NCBI RefSeq assembly: GCF_943371865.1
Contig: NZ_CALRWL010000002.1
Coordinates: 124,001-188,000, forward strand
Direction of reading: 5' to 3'
Origin: Azorhizobium sp943371865
GTDB lineage: Bacteria > Pseudomonadota > Alphaproteobacteria > Rhizobiales > Xanthobacteraceae
Length of the DNA stretch: 64,000 nt
The notes under the pieces were generated by a model. It was not told where the DNA came from. It did no database searches and saw nothing but the letters and a program-made list of their open reading frames with translations. Made by a program: the position numbers and the translations under genes. Shown piece by piece: positions 27,052-35,265 of the stretch. Position 1 is the first letter of the stretch. Each line of letters opens with the position of its first letter.

Positions 27052-27981
27052 GTGACGGACAGACGCTATCGGATTCACGCGGCATCGCTCGTCTATTTTG
27101 ATGCGGTTCGCCGGGCCGGGAGCATCCGTGAAGCGGCCCGGCGCCTGAATGTGGCTTCCTCTGCCCTCAACCGGCAGGTGCTTGCGTTGGAAGCCGAGCT
27201 GCAAACGCCATTGTTCAAGCGCTTACCTGGCGGTCTCAAGCTGACATCGGCCGGTGAGATCCTGGCGCATCACGTAACCGGCGTCCTGCGTGATGCCGAA
27301 CGGCTCCAGTCCGAGCTTGATGCGCTCAAGGGCCTGGATGCCGGTCATGTGGAACTGGTGACCTTGGAGGGGCTTTGCCACCATATCGTGCCGAATGCGA
27401 TCGCGGCCATGAGTGTGCGCCACCCGCGAGTCAGCATCGGGGTGAGTATTTTGGGGTCGGCGGAGATACCCCGCGCCATCGCGTCGGGAGATGCGGATCT
27501 TGGCATGGCATTCGAAGTGCCGACCCAGGCAGAGCTCTATCGGGTCCAGGCAGCATCGTTCCGTCTGGGGGCGGTGGTCCGGGCGGGCGCGCCATTGGCG
27601 GCCTCTCAACATATCACGCTGGCGGAGCTGCGAGACGAGACGCTCATTGTTCCCAAGGACAATTTCGCCAATCGGGTGCAGTTGAACCCCGCTTTGATGC
27701 ACGCCGAGATGACCCGCGCGCGACGCTATGAGGCTGGGTCCATTGATCTGATGAAGCAACTGGTCCTGAGAGGACTTGGGGTCGCGCTAATGACGCGGGT
27801 CGGACTTGAGGCGGAGATCGCTTCCGGACAACTCGTTCACATCCCCCTCCGTCACGGCCGGGGCTATCTTCCGAGCGCACTGGGTCTATACGCCCGAAGC
27901 GGGACGGCGCTTTCGCTGGCGGCGGAGGTCTTTGCCCAGCATCTAGCGACTTCGATGCTGGAGGCAGCAACCGGCGACTAG
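27052..27981 (+). CDS. LysR-type transcriptional regulator
   Basis: This 309-residue protein has an N-terminal winged HTH (YFDAVRRAGSIREAARRLNVASSALNRQVLALEAEL) and a periplasmic-binding-protein-like effector domain. It starts with GTG at 27052 behind GGGGGAG. It is divergent from the molybdenum fusion gene and convergent with the PyrDK/carbamoylase operon. The palindromes upstream of each point to it as the shared regulator. The effector is unknown; presumably it is the substrate of the pathway. Confidence 0.9.
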   Translation: MTDRRYRIHAASLVYFDAVRRAGSIREAARRLNVASSALNRQVLALEAELQTPLFKRLPGGLKLTSAGEILAHHVTGVLRDAERLQSELDALKGLDAGHVELVTLEGLCHHIVPNAIAAMSVRHPRVSIGVSILGSAEIPRAIASGDADLGMAFEVPTQAELYRVQAASFRLGAVVRAGAPLAASQHITLAELRDETLIVPKDNFANRVQLNPALMHAEMTRARRYEAGSIDLMKQLVLRGLGVALMTRVGLEAEIASGQLVHIPLRHGRGYLPSALGLYARSGTALSLAAEVFAQHLATSMLEAATGD

Positions 27982-28014
27982 GAGCATCCGATCGCCGGCT
28001 GCACTGAAACCATC

Positions 28015-28044
28015 GCGGACACTGGCAGAGCGCCAAGTGTCCGC
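28015..28044. terminator. strong hairpin between convergent genes
   Basis: The 9-bp perfect stem GCGGACACT / AGTGTCCGC has a 12-base loop and lies 34 bp after the lysR stop and 8 bp after the end of the small minus-strand gene. It has no clear T-run on either side, so it is either a bidirectional terminator of modest strength or a stabilising hairpin. Confidence 0.5.
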
Positions 28045-28051
28045 GCTCATA

Positions 28052-28378
28052 TCAGGCTTCAGCGGGAAGCCTCGGCGCCAGTTCTGCCGACCCAAGTTCG
28101 TTCAGAAATGCGATCCGCTCCGCCGCTCCCGCCGCCTCCAGCGTAACGGCCCGCTCCACGTAGGCGAGCAGGCGGTCATAGGCTTGGCTGGCAATGCCCG
28201 CAGGCAGTGGCTCCCCGTCATATGCATCCACAAACCGTTCGGCCAGATCGGCAAGGAGGCGCGCCATCGCCGCGCTCTCTTGGTCCCGCAGCCGAATGGT
28301 TTGTAGCCGTTTCTGGAATTCGAGATAGGTGTGGGCACCACCGTTCTGCTTTCGCATCCAACCCAAAAGATCATTCAT
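28052..28378 (-). CDS. small hypothetical protein at the end of the PyrDK/carbamoylase operon
   Basis: The protein has 108 residues from the ATG at 28378, which has AGGGAG ten bases upstream overlapping the end of the amidohydrolase gene; a GTG three codons earlier is possible. It is helical and acidic, with YLEFQKRLQTIRLRDQESAAMARLLADLAERFVDAYDGEPL. There are no cysteines and no membrane segment. I do not know the family. Tight linkage says it belongs to the catabolic operon, perhaps as a small subunit or stabilising factor. Confidence 0.65.
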   Translation of the reverse strand: MNDLLGWMRKQNGGAHTYLEFQKRLQTIRLRDQESAAMARLLADLAERFVDAYDGEPLPAGIASQAYDRLLAYVERAVTLEAAGAAERIAFLNELGSAELAPRLPAEA

Positions 28379-28394
28379 GGAACGCACTGCTCCC

Positions 28395-29687
28395 TCATAG
28401 AACGGCCTGTCTGATTGCGGCCCGCATCACTGCAACACCCAGGGCGAAATCCTCGAGATCCATGGATTCGGATGGGTTGTGCGACCCGTGCCGGTTCCGC
28501 ACGAAGACCATGGCACTGGGGATGCCAGCGTTGGCAAAGACCGCCGTGTCATGGCCGGCACCACTGGAGAGTTCCTCGTCAGCCAGCCCGAGCTCCCGGG
28601 CAGCGGATTTCAGGCGGTCGATCCAGCCGCGATCCAGCGCTGCACCGGCGGTGGCGCATCGGCTATCCAGCCGGAACGCAACGCCGCGCTCTTCGGCAAC
28701 ACCGTCACATTCCCGGCGGAACAGATCGTAGAAGGCCGCCAGGGTCTTGCCGTCATGGCTGCGGAAATCCAACGAAAACCGCACGAGGCCCGGGATGCGG
28801 GCAATGGCCTGCTCCTGCGCGTCGGTGCCGAAGATGCCCGACGTGACGACGAGGTCCTGGCCGTTGTCCAGAAATCTGCGCCAGTGCCGATCGAGCCGGC
28901 AGATCAGTTCGGCTGCGGCGAATAACGCATCGTGCCTGAGCCCGCGCGGCACCGCGCCAGAGTGCCCTGCCTGCCCCAGGCATTCGATGGTGCGGTGACG
29001 CACATTGCCACGAATGCCCTGCACGATTCCGATGGGTAAGTTGCGGGTTTCCAAGACCGGTCCTTGCTCAATGTGCAGCTCAAGCCACGCGGCGATGGAC
29101 GTCAGGTCGAGGAGCGGCTTGCCGCGCATCACCCGGTCCACATCGACCCCCACATCGCGCATGCAGTCGCCGAGGGATCGGCCCGTGTCGCTCGCCGGCA
29201 GCGCAAGGTGTGCCGCCGGCAACTGTCCCAACAGGCTGCTCGATCCGATGTAGGATCTGCCGAAGCGGGCGCTCTCCTCGCCGCGCAAGCCGTACACCTT
29301 AATAGTCCTGCGCGGTCTGAACCCGTCCTCGCGAAAACGGGCCAGGATGGCGATGCCCGCGACAACGCCCGCGGCACCATCGAAATTGCCGCCCTGCGGG
29401 ACGGAATCGAGGTGCGAGCCACAGGCAATGCAGGGAAGGTCGGGCTCGGTACCCTCCAGGCTGATGACGAGATTGCCGCCCGCATCACGCTCCGCCCGCA
29501 AGTCCATCTGGCTGGCATCGGTCGCAACGATGTTGAGTGCCTCGCTCTCGCGTTCGCTATAGGCAAGGCGTGTGATGCCGATGCCGTCCGTCGTTGCACG
29601 CCTAAGCGCGTCGAACAGCCGTCGGGCGATCTGAATGTCGCGACTGCGGTCCCGGGCGCAGGGGGCGTCCTCAAGGGCGAGGGTCAT
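28395..29687 (-). CDS. M20-family N-carbamoylase / ureido amidohydrolase
   Basis: This 430-residue protein is of the hydantoinase/carbamoylase (HyuC/AllC) group of peptidase family M20. Metal-binding residues sit in GSHLDSVPQGGNFDGAAG, GLRGEESARFG, LELHIEQGPVLE and HGSHNPSE. The lid-domain pattern GQAGHSGAVP and SGAGHDTAVFA is also typical. Members hydrolyse N-carbamoyl amino acids, allantoate or ureidoglycolate to release ammonia and CO2. Its start overlaps the PyrD-like stop by four bases. With PyrDK-like neighbours, N-carbamoyl-aspartate or a similar ureido acid is a reasonable substrate (inference). Confidence 0.88.
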   Translation of the reverse strand: MTLALEDAPCARDRSRDIQIARRLFDALRRATTDGIGITRLAYSERESEALNIVATDASQMDLRAERDAGGNLVISLEGTEPDLPCIACGSHLDSVPQGGNFDGAAGVVAGIAILARFREDGFRPRRTIKVYGLRGEESARFGRSYIGSSSLLGQLPAAHLALPASDTGRSLGDCMRDVGVDVDRVMRGKPLLDLTSIAAWLELHIEQGPVLETRNLPIGIVQGIRGNVRHRTIECLGQAGHSGAVPRGLRHDALFAAAELICRLDRHWRRFLDNGQDLVVTSGIFGTDAQEQAIARIPGLVRFSLDFRSHDGKTLAAFYDLFRRECDGVAEERGVAFRLDSRCATAGAALDRGWIDRLKSAARELGLADEELSSGAGHDTAVFANAGIPSAMVFVRNRHGSHNPSESMDLEDFALGVAVMRAAIRQAVL

Positions 29688-30655
29688 GATACGGGTTCCA
29701 GCCAGGCCACATCGGGCCCGTCGGTCTCCGCGGTGATCACGCCGCCGATGAGATCCGTGATCCGGGGAATGTCACGCCGCAAGCAGAAGGCTTCGAGGCC
29801 ATCGATGATCGTTCGCATCACGGCAGGCTGGAGAAAGGTCGCCGTGCCGACCTGAACGGCGCTGGCGCCCGCCAGCATGTATTCTATGGCGTCCTCAGCA
29901 GTGGCGATGCCGCCGCAGGCGATCACGGGGATATCGACCACCTTGGCGCATTGGAACACCTGGCGCAGGACGATCGGCTTAATCGCAGGGCCCGAAAGAC
30001 CGCCCATGATGTTGCCGAGACACGGCTTGAACGTCGTGATGTCGATGGCCATCGAGAGGAACGTATTGGCGACGACGACGGCGTCCGCACCCGCAGCCTC
30101 TGCCGCTCCCGCAACTTCGGCGACCGCGCCGGTATTCGGAGTCAGCTTGACCCAGAGGGGAAGATCCGTGGCAGACCGAAGAGCGCGGGTCACCCGTTCG
30201 GTGACGTCTGCGCTCATGGCAAAGGCCTTCCCGTCTTCCTCGATATTCGGGCACGAAATGTTGGCCTCGATCGCGGAGACACCCGCGATGGTCAGCGCCG
30301 CAGCAAGGTCGGCGAAGCCATCCACTGTCGGGGCGGAAATGCTGACCACTAGGGGCGTGTCAACGCCTCGGTAAAAGGGAAGCACGTGCTCTAGGAAGTG
30401 CGGAACTCCCTTGGAGGGGATGCCGATTGCATTGATCATGCCCTGAGGTCTTTCGACGACGCGGGGCAACGGATTGCCATGTCGGACCTCCCGCGTGAGC
30501 GTCTTGAGGACCACGGCGCCGAGACGACCGAAGTCCAGAACCTTGTCCAGACCCTCGGCGAATGTGCCGGAAGCCGGCATCACCGGATTGCGCAAGCGGA
30601 GGGGGCCGATCTCGACGGAGAGGTCGACCCCATGGCCGGAGACATCGCGTCTCAT
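29684..30655 (-). CDS. dihydroorotate dehydrogenase-like flavoprotein, class 1B catalytic subunit
   Basis: This 323-residue TIM-barrel FMN enzyme has NPVMPASGTFAEGLDKVLDFGRLGAVVLKTLT, GIPSKGVPHFLEH and the loop ANISCPNIEEDG with the Cys base that defines class 1 (class 2 has Ser). Also present are VKLTPNTG, ANTFLSMAID and IACGGIATAEDAIEYMLAGASAVQVGTA. The ATG at 30655 overlaps the stop of the PyrK-like gene as ATGA. Class 1B enzymes are NAD-linked through PyrK. Alphaproteobacteria normally use a quinone-linked class 2 enzyme for pyrimidine synthesis, so this copy is probably for catabolism of an orotate-like or other cyclic substrate. Confidence 0.88.
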   Translation of the reverse strand: MRRDVSGHGVDLSVEIGPLRLRNPVMPASGTFAEGLDKVLDFGRLGAVVLKTLTREVRHGNPLPRVVERPQGMINAIGIPSKGVPHFLEHVLPFYRGVDTPLVVSISAPTVDGFADLAAALTIAGVSAIEANISCPNIEEDGKAFAMSADVTERVTRALRSATDLPLWVKLTPNTGAVAEVAGAAEAAGADAVVVANTFLSMAIDITTFKPCLGNIMGGLSGPAIKPIVLRQVFQCAKVVDIPVIACGGIATAEDAIEYMLAGASAVQVGTATFLQPAVMRTIIDGLEAFCLRRDIPRITDLIGGVITAETDGPDVAWLEPVS

Positions 30656-31548
30656 GGCAATGCCTCGCGGATGTCGAAGACGGGGCCATCCCAGCACACG
30701 CGTCGACTGACGATCTCGCCGTTGACGTTGAAGTCACGAACGCAGCAATAGCAAAGCCCGATGCCGCAAGCCATCTGCTGCTCGAGGGCGACCTGACCGG
30801 GAAGTTCGAACTCCAGCGCCAGCCTTTGAATTGCGCGCAGGAGCCGACCGGATCCGCAGGTGAACAGCGCATCGCAGCGCCCCTCCGCGATGATCCGGCG
30901 CAGGATGCGCTCGACGTTCGCCGGGCCCGATGTCTGCTCCGCGTCCGTGACGGTCACGACTTCAACGTTGCGGGAGACACGGGGATCGGGATGGATCAAG
31001 AGATCCGGGCGGCGTGCACTGACGATTGCGGTGACTTCGGTTCCGTTTGTCCGCGCCCATGTCATCAGCGGGGCGAGGGTCGCGAGCCCAGCCCCCCGAC
31101 CCACGGTCACGATGTGTTTCCATTTCGGATCGAGGCTGAAACCGACGCCCAATGGTCCCATCAGATCCAGCCGGTCGCCGACCTGGAGGGTCGCCAGCCC
31201 ACGGGTGCCGGCACCGGCCACCTTGTACAGGAACTCGATCGTGCCCTGGTTGGTGTCCGCTCCATAGAGGCTCATGGGGCGACGGAAGAATGGTTGCTCT
31301 CCTGGTGATTGTGGACACAGCAGTTGGAAGAACTGTCCCGGCTTTGCGGCACAGGCCAACGGGCAGCCAGCGACAACCATGTGACGGTACTCGCCATTGA
31401 TGGCCACGTGCGTGATGATTTCTCCAAGCTCCGCAACCACCGACGGGCGCCACGCGGGTGGGAATTGATGGCCTTCCTCACCAGCAGGCCGACGGACGGG
31501 CAGGAGGGCGCCGCCCTGCGAAACGGGCATGATTGCTGTTGCGTTCAT
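30652..31548 (-). CDS. PyrK-like electron-transfer subunit (FAD, 2Fe-2S)
   Basis: This 298-residue protein has a ferredoxin-reductase-fold FAD domain with FFRRPMSLYGAD (the RPxS-type flavin motif), an NAD site (HIVTVGRGAGLATLAPLM) and a C-terminal 2Fe-2S site, ACGIGLCYCCVRD followed about 14 residues later by VCWDGPVF. That cysteine layout is the PyrK signature. It should carry electrons between NAD(H) and the PyrD-like FMN subunit encoded next. Its start overlaps the MFS gene stop by four bases. The first 35 residues are longer than in typical PyrK. Confidence 0.85.
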   Translation of the reverse strand: MNATAIMPVSQGGALLPVRRPAGEEGHQFPPAWRPSVVAELGEIITHVAINGEYRHMVVAGCPLACAAKPGQFFQLLCPQSPGEQPFFRRPMSLYGADTNQGTIEFLYKVAGAGTRGLATLQVGDRLDLMGPLGVGFSLDPKWKHIVTVGRGAGLATLAPLMTWARTNGTEVTAIVSARRPDLLIHPDPRVSRNVEVVTVTDAEQTSGPANVERILRRIIAEGRCDALFTCGSGRLLRAIQRLALEFELPGQVALEQQMACGIGLCYCCVRDFNVNGEIVSRRVCWDGPVFDIREALP

Positions 31549-32813
31549 GCCAGTTCAGCTCCCTTGCGCTCAGGGATCAGCAGCCACATTGTTACGATGT
31601 CGAGAAGATACAGGATGGCGAGAAGCGCAATGGCGGTGTCGAAGCCCCACGCCATGGCAACGGCTCCCATGATGACGGGCCCAAAGCCGCCGATCGCCCG
31701 CCCAAGATTGAACAGGACGTTCTGGGCCGTAGCCCGCGCGACCGTGGGATAGAGTTCGCTGATGAGCGTGCCGTATCCGCCCAGCATGCCGTTGACAAAG
31801 AAGCCCATAATCGCGCCAGCGATCAATAGAAACATCGGATCCGTCAAGCGCGAGTAGACGACCACCATGATCGCTGCACCCAGCATCCATCCAAAGAATG
31901 CCGGTTTGCGGCCAGCGCGGTCGGCGACCTGACCAAATGCGTAAATCCCCAAGGCCATGCCCAGAATCGTCACGGCGGTCCAGGCCGCGGACTGGGTGAG
32001 GCTGAAGCCAAACCTGCTCGACAGGTAGTTGGGCAGCCAGATCATGACGCCGTAGTATCCGAAGTTCTGTACCGAGCACAGGATGATGATCCCGATGCTG
32101 CGGCGGGTCGCTTCAGGATCTGACGCCAGCAGCTTCAACGAAGTTCCCACCGAGCCGGCACTGGAGCTCTTCACGAAGATTTCCGGCTCATGGAGGCTGT
32201 GACGAATGAAATAGGCCGCGACGGCGGGGAATATGCCGACGGCGAACATGCCGCGCCAGCCGATCAGCGGGAGCAGCAGCGGGGTTAGCAGGGCGGCGGC
32301 AAGAACGCCGAGCTGCCAGCCAAGGCCAACATATGACGAAGCCCGTGCGCGCTTGGAGTTCGGCCAGGATTCCGCCACGAGCGCCATGCCGATTCCGAAC
32401 TCGCCCCCGAGGCCGATGCCGGCGATCGTGCGATAGAAAAGCAGGTCCCAATAGCCTTGGGCAAGCGCGCAGAGCCCTGTGAAGACCGCGAACAGAACAA
32501 TGGTCCAGGTCAGGACCCGGACGCGGCCGAGTCGATCGGAAAGCACTCCGAAGAACAGGCCGCCCACGACGGCCCCGACGAGCGTCGCCGTTACGAGGGA
32601 CGCAGCTTCTGCTTGGGTCAAACCTAGATCTGCAGAGATGACGCGCAGCATGAAGCCGAGGATGAGCAGATCAAAACCATCCATCGCGTAGCCGAGCGTT
32701 GATCCTGCTAGAGCCTTCCATCCGGCTCTGTCGACGACGTCCCGCTCACGTGCTTGAGCAGATCGCCCTGGTTGTATCGATGTTTCAGAAACGTGTGCCA
32801 TCCCGGAAGTCAT
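31545..32813 (-). CDS. MFS transporter (aromatic acid/organic acid importer type)
   Basis: This 422-residue protein has 12 membrane segments. It has the sugar/aromatic acid:H+ symporter features GYAMDGFDLLILGFML, GVLSDRLGRVRVL (the loop 2-3 motif) and GIGLGGEFGIGMALVAESWP, and a second half with RAGRKPAFFGW. It is the first gene of the operon and probably imports the substrate that the following enzymes degrade. The ATG at 32813 is used here; an ATG four codons later has an AGGA site and is equally likely. Its own operator-like palindrome lies 190 bp upstream. Confidence 0.85.
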   Translation of the reverse strand: MTSGMAHVSETSIQPGRSAQARERDVVDRAGWKALAGSTLGYAMDGFDLLILGFMLRVISADLGLTQAEAASLVTATLVGAVVGGLFFGVLSDRLGRVRVLTWTIVLFAVFTGLCALAQGYWDLLFYRTIAGIGLGGEFGIGMALVAESWPNSKRARASSYVGLGWQLGVLAAALLTPLLLPLIGWRGMFAVGIFPAVAAYFIRHSLHEPEIFVKSSSAGSVGTSLKLLASDPEATRRSIGIIILCSVQNFGYYGVMIWLPNYLSSRFGFSLTQSAAWTAVTILGMALGIYAFGQVADRAGRKPAFFGWMLGAAIMVVVYSRLTDPMFLLIAGAIMGFFVNGMLGGYGTLISELYPTVARATAQNVLFNLGRAIGGFGPVIMGAVAMAWGFDTAIALLAILYLLDIVTMWLLIPERKGAELA

Positions 32814-33002
32814 CCTGAGCTACGGCTAAACCTTCAGGCACACGTTCCGTGCGCACGCCACCATCGGCATCGCTGCGGTTGCTGATGTGCCCCTCTGTGA
32901 CGTCCCACTTCTAGGGCCCATGGACTGAGCTTGGGTTGGGATCGCTGCCGTGACATTCGGTGGAATGAGACGTTCTAACAAGCACAAGAATTCGGACGAG
33001 GT

Positions 33003-33019
33003 GATGCCAAAACGGCATC
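33003..33019. promoter_or_regulatory. LysR operator copy 2, upstream of the MFS operon
   Basis: GATGCCAAAACGGCATC differs by one base from the 17-bp core at 27019-27035. It keeps the T-N11-A form and sits 190 bp ahead of the MFS start. The 320 bp between that start and the IS3 scrap at 33136 hold nothing else that I can name. The recurrence 6 kb apart, upstream of both arms of the cluster, is strong sign of co-regulation. Confidence 0.72.
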
Positions 33020-33135
33020 GCTGTCCTGATCGCGTGGGTTGAGGAAATCAACGCTTTGGCCGAGCCGATCGATGGCCTCCACAAGGCCGCCGTCATCCAC
33101 AGATTGGGGTAAGGCGATCCCTCAAGGCTGTTCAG

Positions 33136-33252
33136 TTAGCGACGCTCACATGGGTCGACTGGTTCAGCCATTGCCGGCTGCTGGAGCCCATCGGCAACAT
33201 TCCGTCCGCCGAAGCCGGGGAACGCTACTGCGATCTGCTCTGCGAGCACTGA
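33136..33252 (+). mobile_element. IS3-family transposase, C-terminal scrap
   Basis: The 38 codons read LATLTWVDWFSHCRLLEPIGNIPSAEAGERY and end at the stop at 33250-33252. This is the standard OrfB C-terminus of one IS3 subgroup. No start or catalytic DDE domain remains. Confidence 0.75.
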
Positions 33253-33330
33253 TGTGCTGCCCGCTTTTTACGCCAGTTTGATCTGGATTTTTCACTTATG
33301 ATACCCGTTCCGGGGACGAGGAGAGTTCCG

Positions 33331-33369
33331 TAAAGGCGTCGAAGTTCACGGAAGCGCAGATCGCGCTCG
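33331..33369 (+). mobile_element. IS3-family OrfA, N-terminal scrap
   Basis: The codons KASKFTEAQIAL match the opening of IS3 OrfA proteins, preceded by a left-end-like stretch. The usual ATG has become GTA. It abuts and partly overlaps the 3-prime end of the MBL hydrolase gene on the other strand, so an IS insertion or an IS-mediated deletion formed this junction. Confidence 0.65.
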
Positions 33370-34206
33370 CTCCTCATAAGCAATGTCGTAATTTGCGCCC
33401 GCGCGCTCTATATGCGCGAAGCCGGATTCGCCGAGGTGCATGCCCGCGATCAGCAGCCGGTCAGTGCTGACCACGTCGAGCAGCCTCGCCCGTGTCTCGG
33501 CGGCGAGATTGGAATCCTGATCGAACGCGATCGACACCTCCGGGCGTGGAATCTGGATTTGCGGGAAATGGACGATGTCTCCCCAGACCAGCAGGTTCTG
33601 ACCGTCGGATTCGAGACGGTAGCCGGTGTGCCCATCGGTGTGTCCCGGAAGTGGCACTGCCGTAATGCCGGGGAGCACGTCGCCGGCCTCGAAGGTGCGC
33701 AGTCTCTCGCGATAGCCATCGAACGCCTGACGCGCCATGAGGAAATTGCCACGAGCGCGCTCGGGCGCGCGGTTCAGATTGCCGTCATCCCGCCAGAACG
33801 CGACTTCCCGACGATGGACGACGAGCTCGGCGTTCGGGAAGGCGGCCTCTCCTGAAGCGCTCACCAGTCCCCCGACATGATCGGGATGGGCATGGGTCAA
33901 CAGGATCGCGTCGATCTCCGAGGGCCGGATGCCGAGCAGCCGTAGGTTGGTCCCCAGCCGGCCGCCCCATTGCTTGAACCCACCTGCGCCCGCGTCGATC
34001 AGAACCGCGCGACCGCTTCCCCGCACCAGGTAGCAGTTGATATGAATCGCCGTGTGATCCTCTACCCTCGCGTTCTCCTGCATCCGGCAGGCAACGACCG
34101 GGTCGATGTTCGATAGAAAGTCGAGGCTGGCGGTGAGATAGCCGTCACTGATCGCGGTGATGGTCAAGTCTCCAACATGCCGACTGGGAAAGCCAAGATC
34201 AGACAT
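33346..34206 (-). CDS. metallo-beta-lactamase-fold hydrolase
   Basis: This 286-residue protein has the zinc motif LLTHAHPDHVGGL near residue 104 and a second-sphere PLPGHTDGHTGY near 185, then WGDIVHFPQIQ and GMHLGESGFAHIER. This is the methyl-parathion-hydrolase / lactonase-like branch of the MBL family. The final codons (about RARSALP) fall in IS3-derived sequence, so the native C-terminus has been replaced, although the zinc site is complete. It is the last gene of a three-gene set with a tautomerase-like and a dimeric-barrel-like protein, suggesting hydrolysis of a lactone or ester in a small catabolic pathway. Confidence 0.82.
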   Translation of the reverse strand: MSDLGFPSRHVGDLTITAISDGYLTASLDFLSNIDPVVACRMQENARVEDHTAIHINCYLVRGSGRAVLIDAGAGGFKQWGGRLGTNLRLLGIRPSEIDAILLTHAHPDHVGGLVSASGEAAFPNAELVVHRREVAFWRDDGNLNRAPERARGNFLMARQAFDGYRERLRTFEAGDVLPGITAVPLPGHTDGHTGYRLESDGQNLLVWGDIVHFPQIQIPRPEVSIAFDQDSNLAAETRARLLDVVSTDRLLIAGMHLGESGFAHIERAGANYDIAYEERARSALP

Positions 34207-34227
34207 TAGTTTGCTCCAGGCGGCAGC

Positions 34228-34554
34228 TCAATTTCGCGCGTGAATGCTTGACGCAATATGGCCGAAGCAACGGATGCGCGCCGTGCGACCGATGTTGCGT
34301 TTCAGGACCTCGTCCAGCCCGTCCATAAATCGGTCCATGACCGCCGGGGTTCGAAAGGGCTCCAGGCGATATTGGATTTCCGCGAAGATCGGGTGCCCCA
34401 GCCCGTGCCGAACGGCGACGTAGATGACATGTACATTCGCCAATTTGGCCAGGAGAATGCCCGTGCAAAGTTCGGCGCATTGCGTCGAGAGATCGTCCAG
34501 CGCTCCATCCGACGGCATCTCGTCTGCCGGGATATAGATCGTGACATTGGGCAT
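34228..34554 (-). CDS. tautomerase-like protein
   Basis: This 108-residue protein begins MPNVTIYIPADEMP. The Pro after the initiator Met is the catalytic base of the 4-oxalocrotonate tautomerase superfamily. Internal features are LSTQCAELCTGILLAKLANVHVIYVAVRHGLGHPIFAEIQYR. It is longer than the 62-residue 4-OT monomer and nearer to the CHMI/MIF-size members. It lies 6 bp after the upstream gene and 21 bp ahead of the MBL gene. Substrate unknown. Confidence 0.65.
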   Translation of the reverse strand: MPNVTIYIPADEMPSDGALDDLSTQCAELCTGILLAKLANVHVIYVAVRHGLGHPIFAEIQYRLEPFRTPAVMDRFMDGLDEVLKRNIGRTARIRCFGHIASSIHARN

Positions 34555-34560
34555 CGGGGC

Positions 34561-35100
34561 CTACCTTGCTTTGTCGAAGGCAGTGTCATGCGTCAATTGC
34601 TCAGTCATTGGCGCATAGAAATGGACAGCTTCCGGCGAAGACTTGAGGTCGGCCGTCCTGCCGCGCTCTACCTTGGCGAGCCAGCGGAATTCCGGGACCT
34701 TCTCCATGGCGACGGCTTGCATCGCGCGTGGGATGAGGCCCAGCCGGATCAGAGGTTCGGGACCATTTGCGCTCAACGCCAGATGTTCGCCCTCGCCGAT
34801 GGACGGCGCGCGCTCGACGCCGTCATAGAGGTTTCGGTGCCAGTCGGTGATGTGCTGTTGCCAGCGCGCGAAATTGCCGCCGCCCTTCTGGCGGTATTCC
34901 TCGCCCATCAGGACGTCGAGGCCATCGATCGAGTGAAGCGCGAGATAGAAGGGGCAACCGCCGTGCAGAGCCCTGAAGCGTTGCGAGGTATGAAAGCCGC
35001 TCACCGAGATGAGCGCCGGCAGCTTTTCCAGGCTGTAAAAGTCATTCCACTCCGCTTCGCTGTCGGGGTCGGCGAAGCTGCATTCCACTGTGTAGATCAT
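34561..35100 (-). CDS. probable dimeric alpha/beta-barrel (EthD-like) protein
   Basis: This 179-residue protein looks like a ferredoxin-like alpha/beta barrel. It has MIYTVECSFADPDSEAEWNDFYSLEKLPALISVSGFHTSQRF, then YLALHSIDGLDVLMGEEYRQKGGGNFARW. Such barrels serve as EthD-type small redox or decarboxylating proteins, or as DUF-type companions of catabolic operons. It is the first gene of the set transcribed away from the LysR gene at 35266. The family call is by general pattern only. Confidence 0.55.
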   Translation of the reverse strand: MIYTVECSFADPDSEAEWNDFYSLEKLPALISVSGFHTSQRFRALHGGCPFYLALHSIDGLDVLMGEEYRQKGGGNFARWQQHITDWHRNLYDGVERAPSIGEGEHLALSANGPEPLIRLGLIPRAMQAVAMEKVPEFRWLAKVERGRTADLKSSPEAVHFYAPMTEQLTHDTAFDKAR

Positions 35101-35147
35101 CGGATCTTTCTCTGCCGGGCGCGTGCAGCGCGCGGTTTCTCGCTCGT

Positions 35148-35160
35148 TGATGTTTCATCA
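35148..35160. promoter_or_regulatory. T-N11-A palindrome in the lysR divergent region
   Basis: TGATGTTTCATCA has 5-bp perfect arms around TTT and the LysR-type T-N11-A form. It lies between the divergent LysR gene and the three-gene MBL set, 48 bp from the latter start. The core differs from the palindromes at 27019 and 33003, as expected for a different LysR protein. Confidence 0.5.
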
Positions 35161-35265
35161 CGATAATCGCAGCGGCATGCGCTATATATCGACGTTGGCT
35201 CATCCTTCAGTGAGCGAAAGTCATGATGATGAGGCCGCGTTTCAATCGTTGCCTTGGAGACGCCG

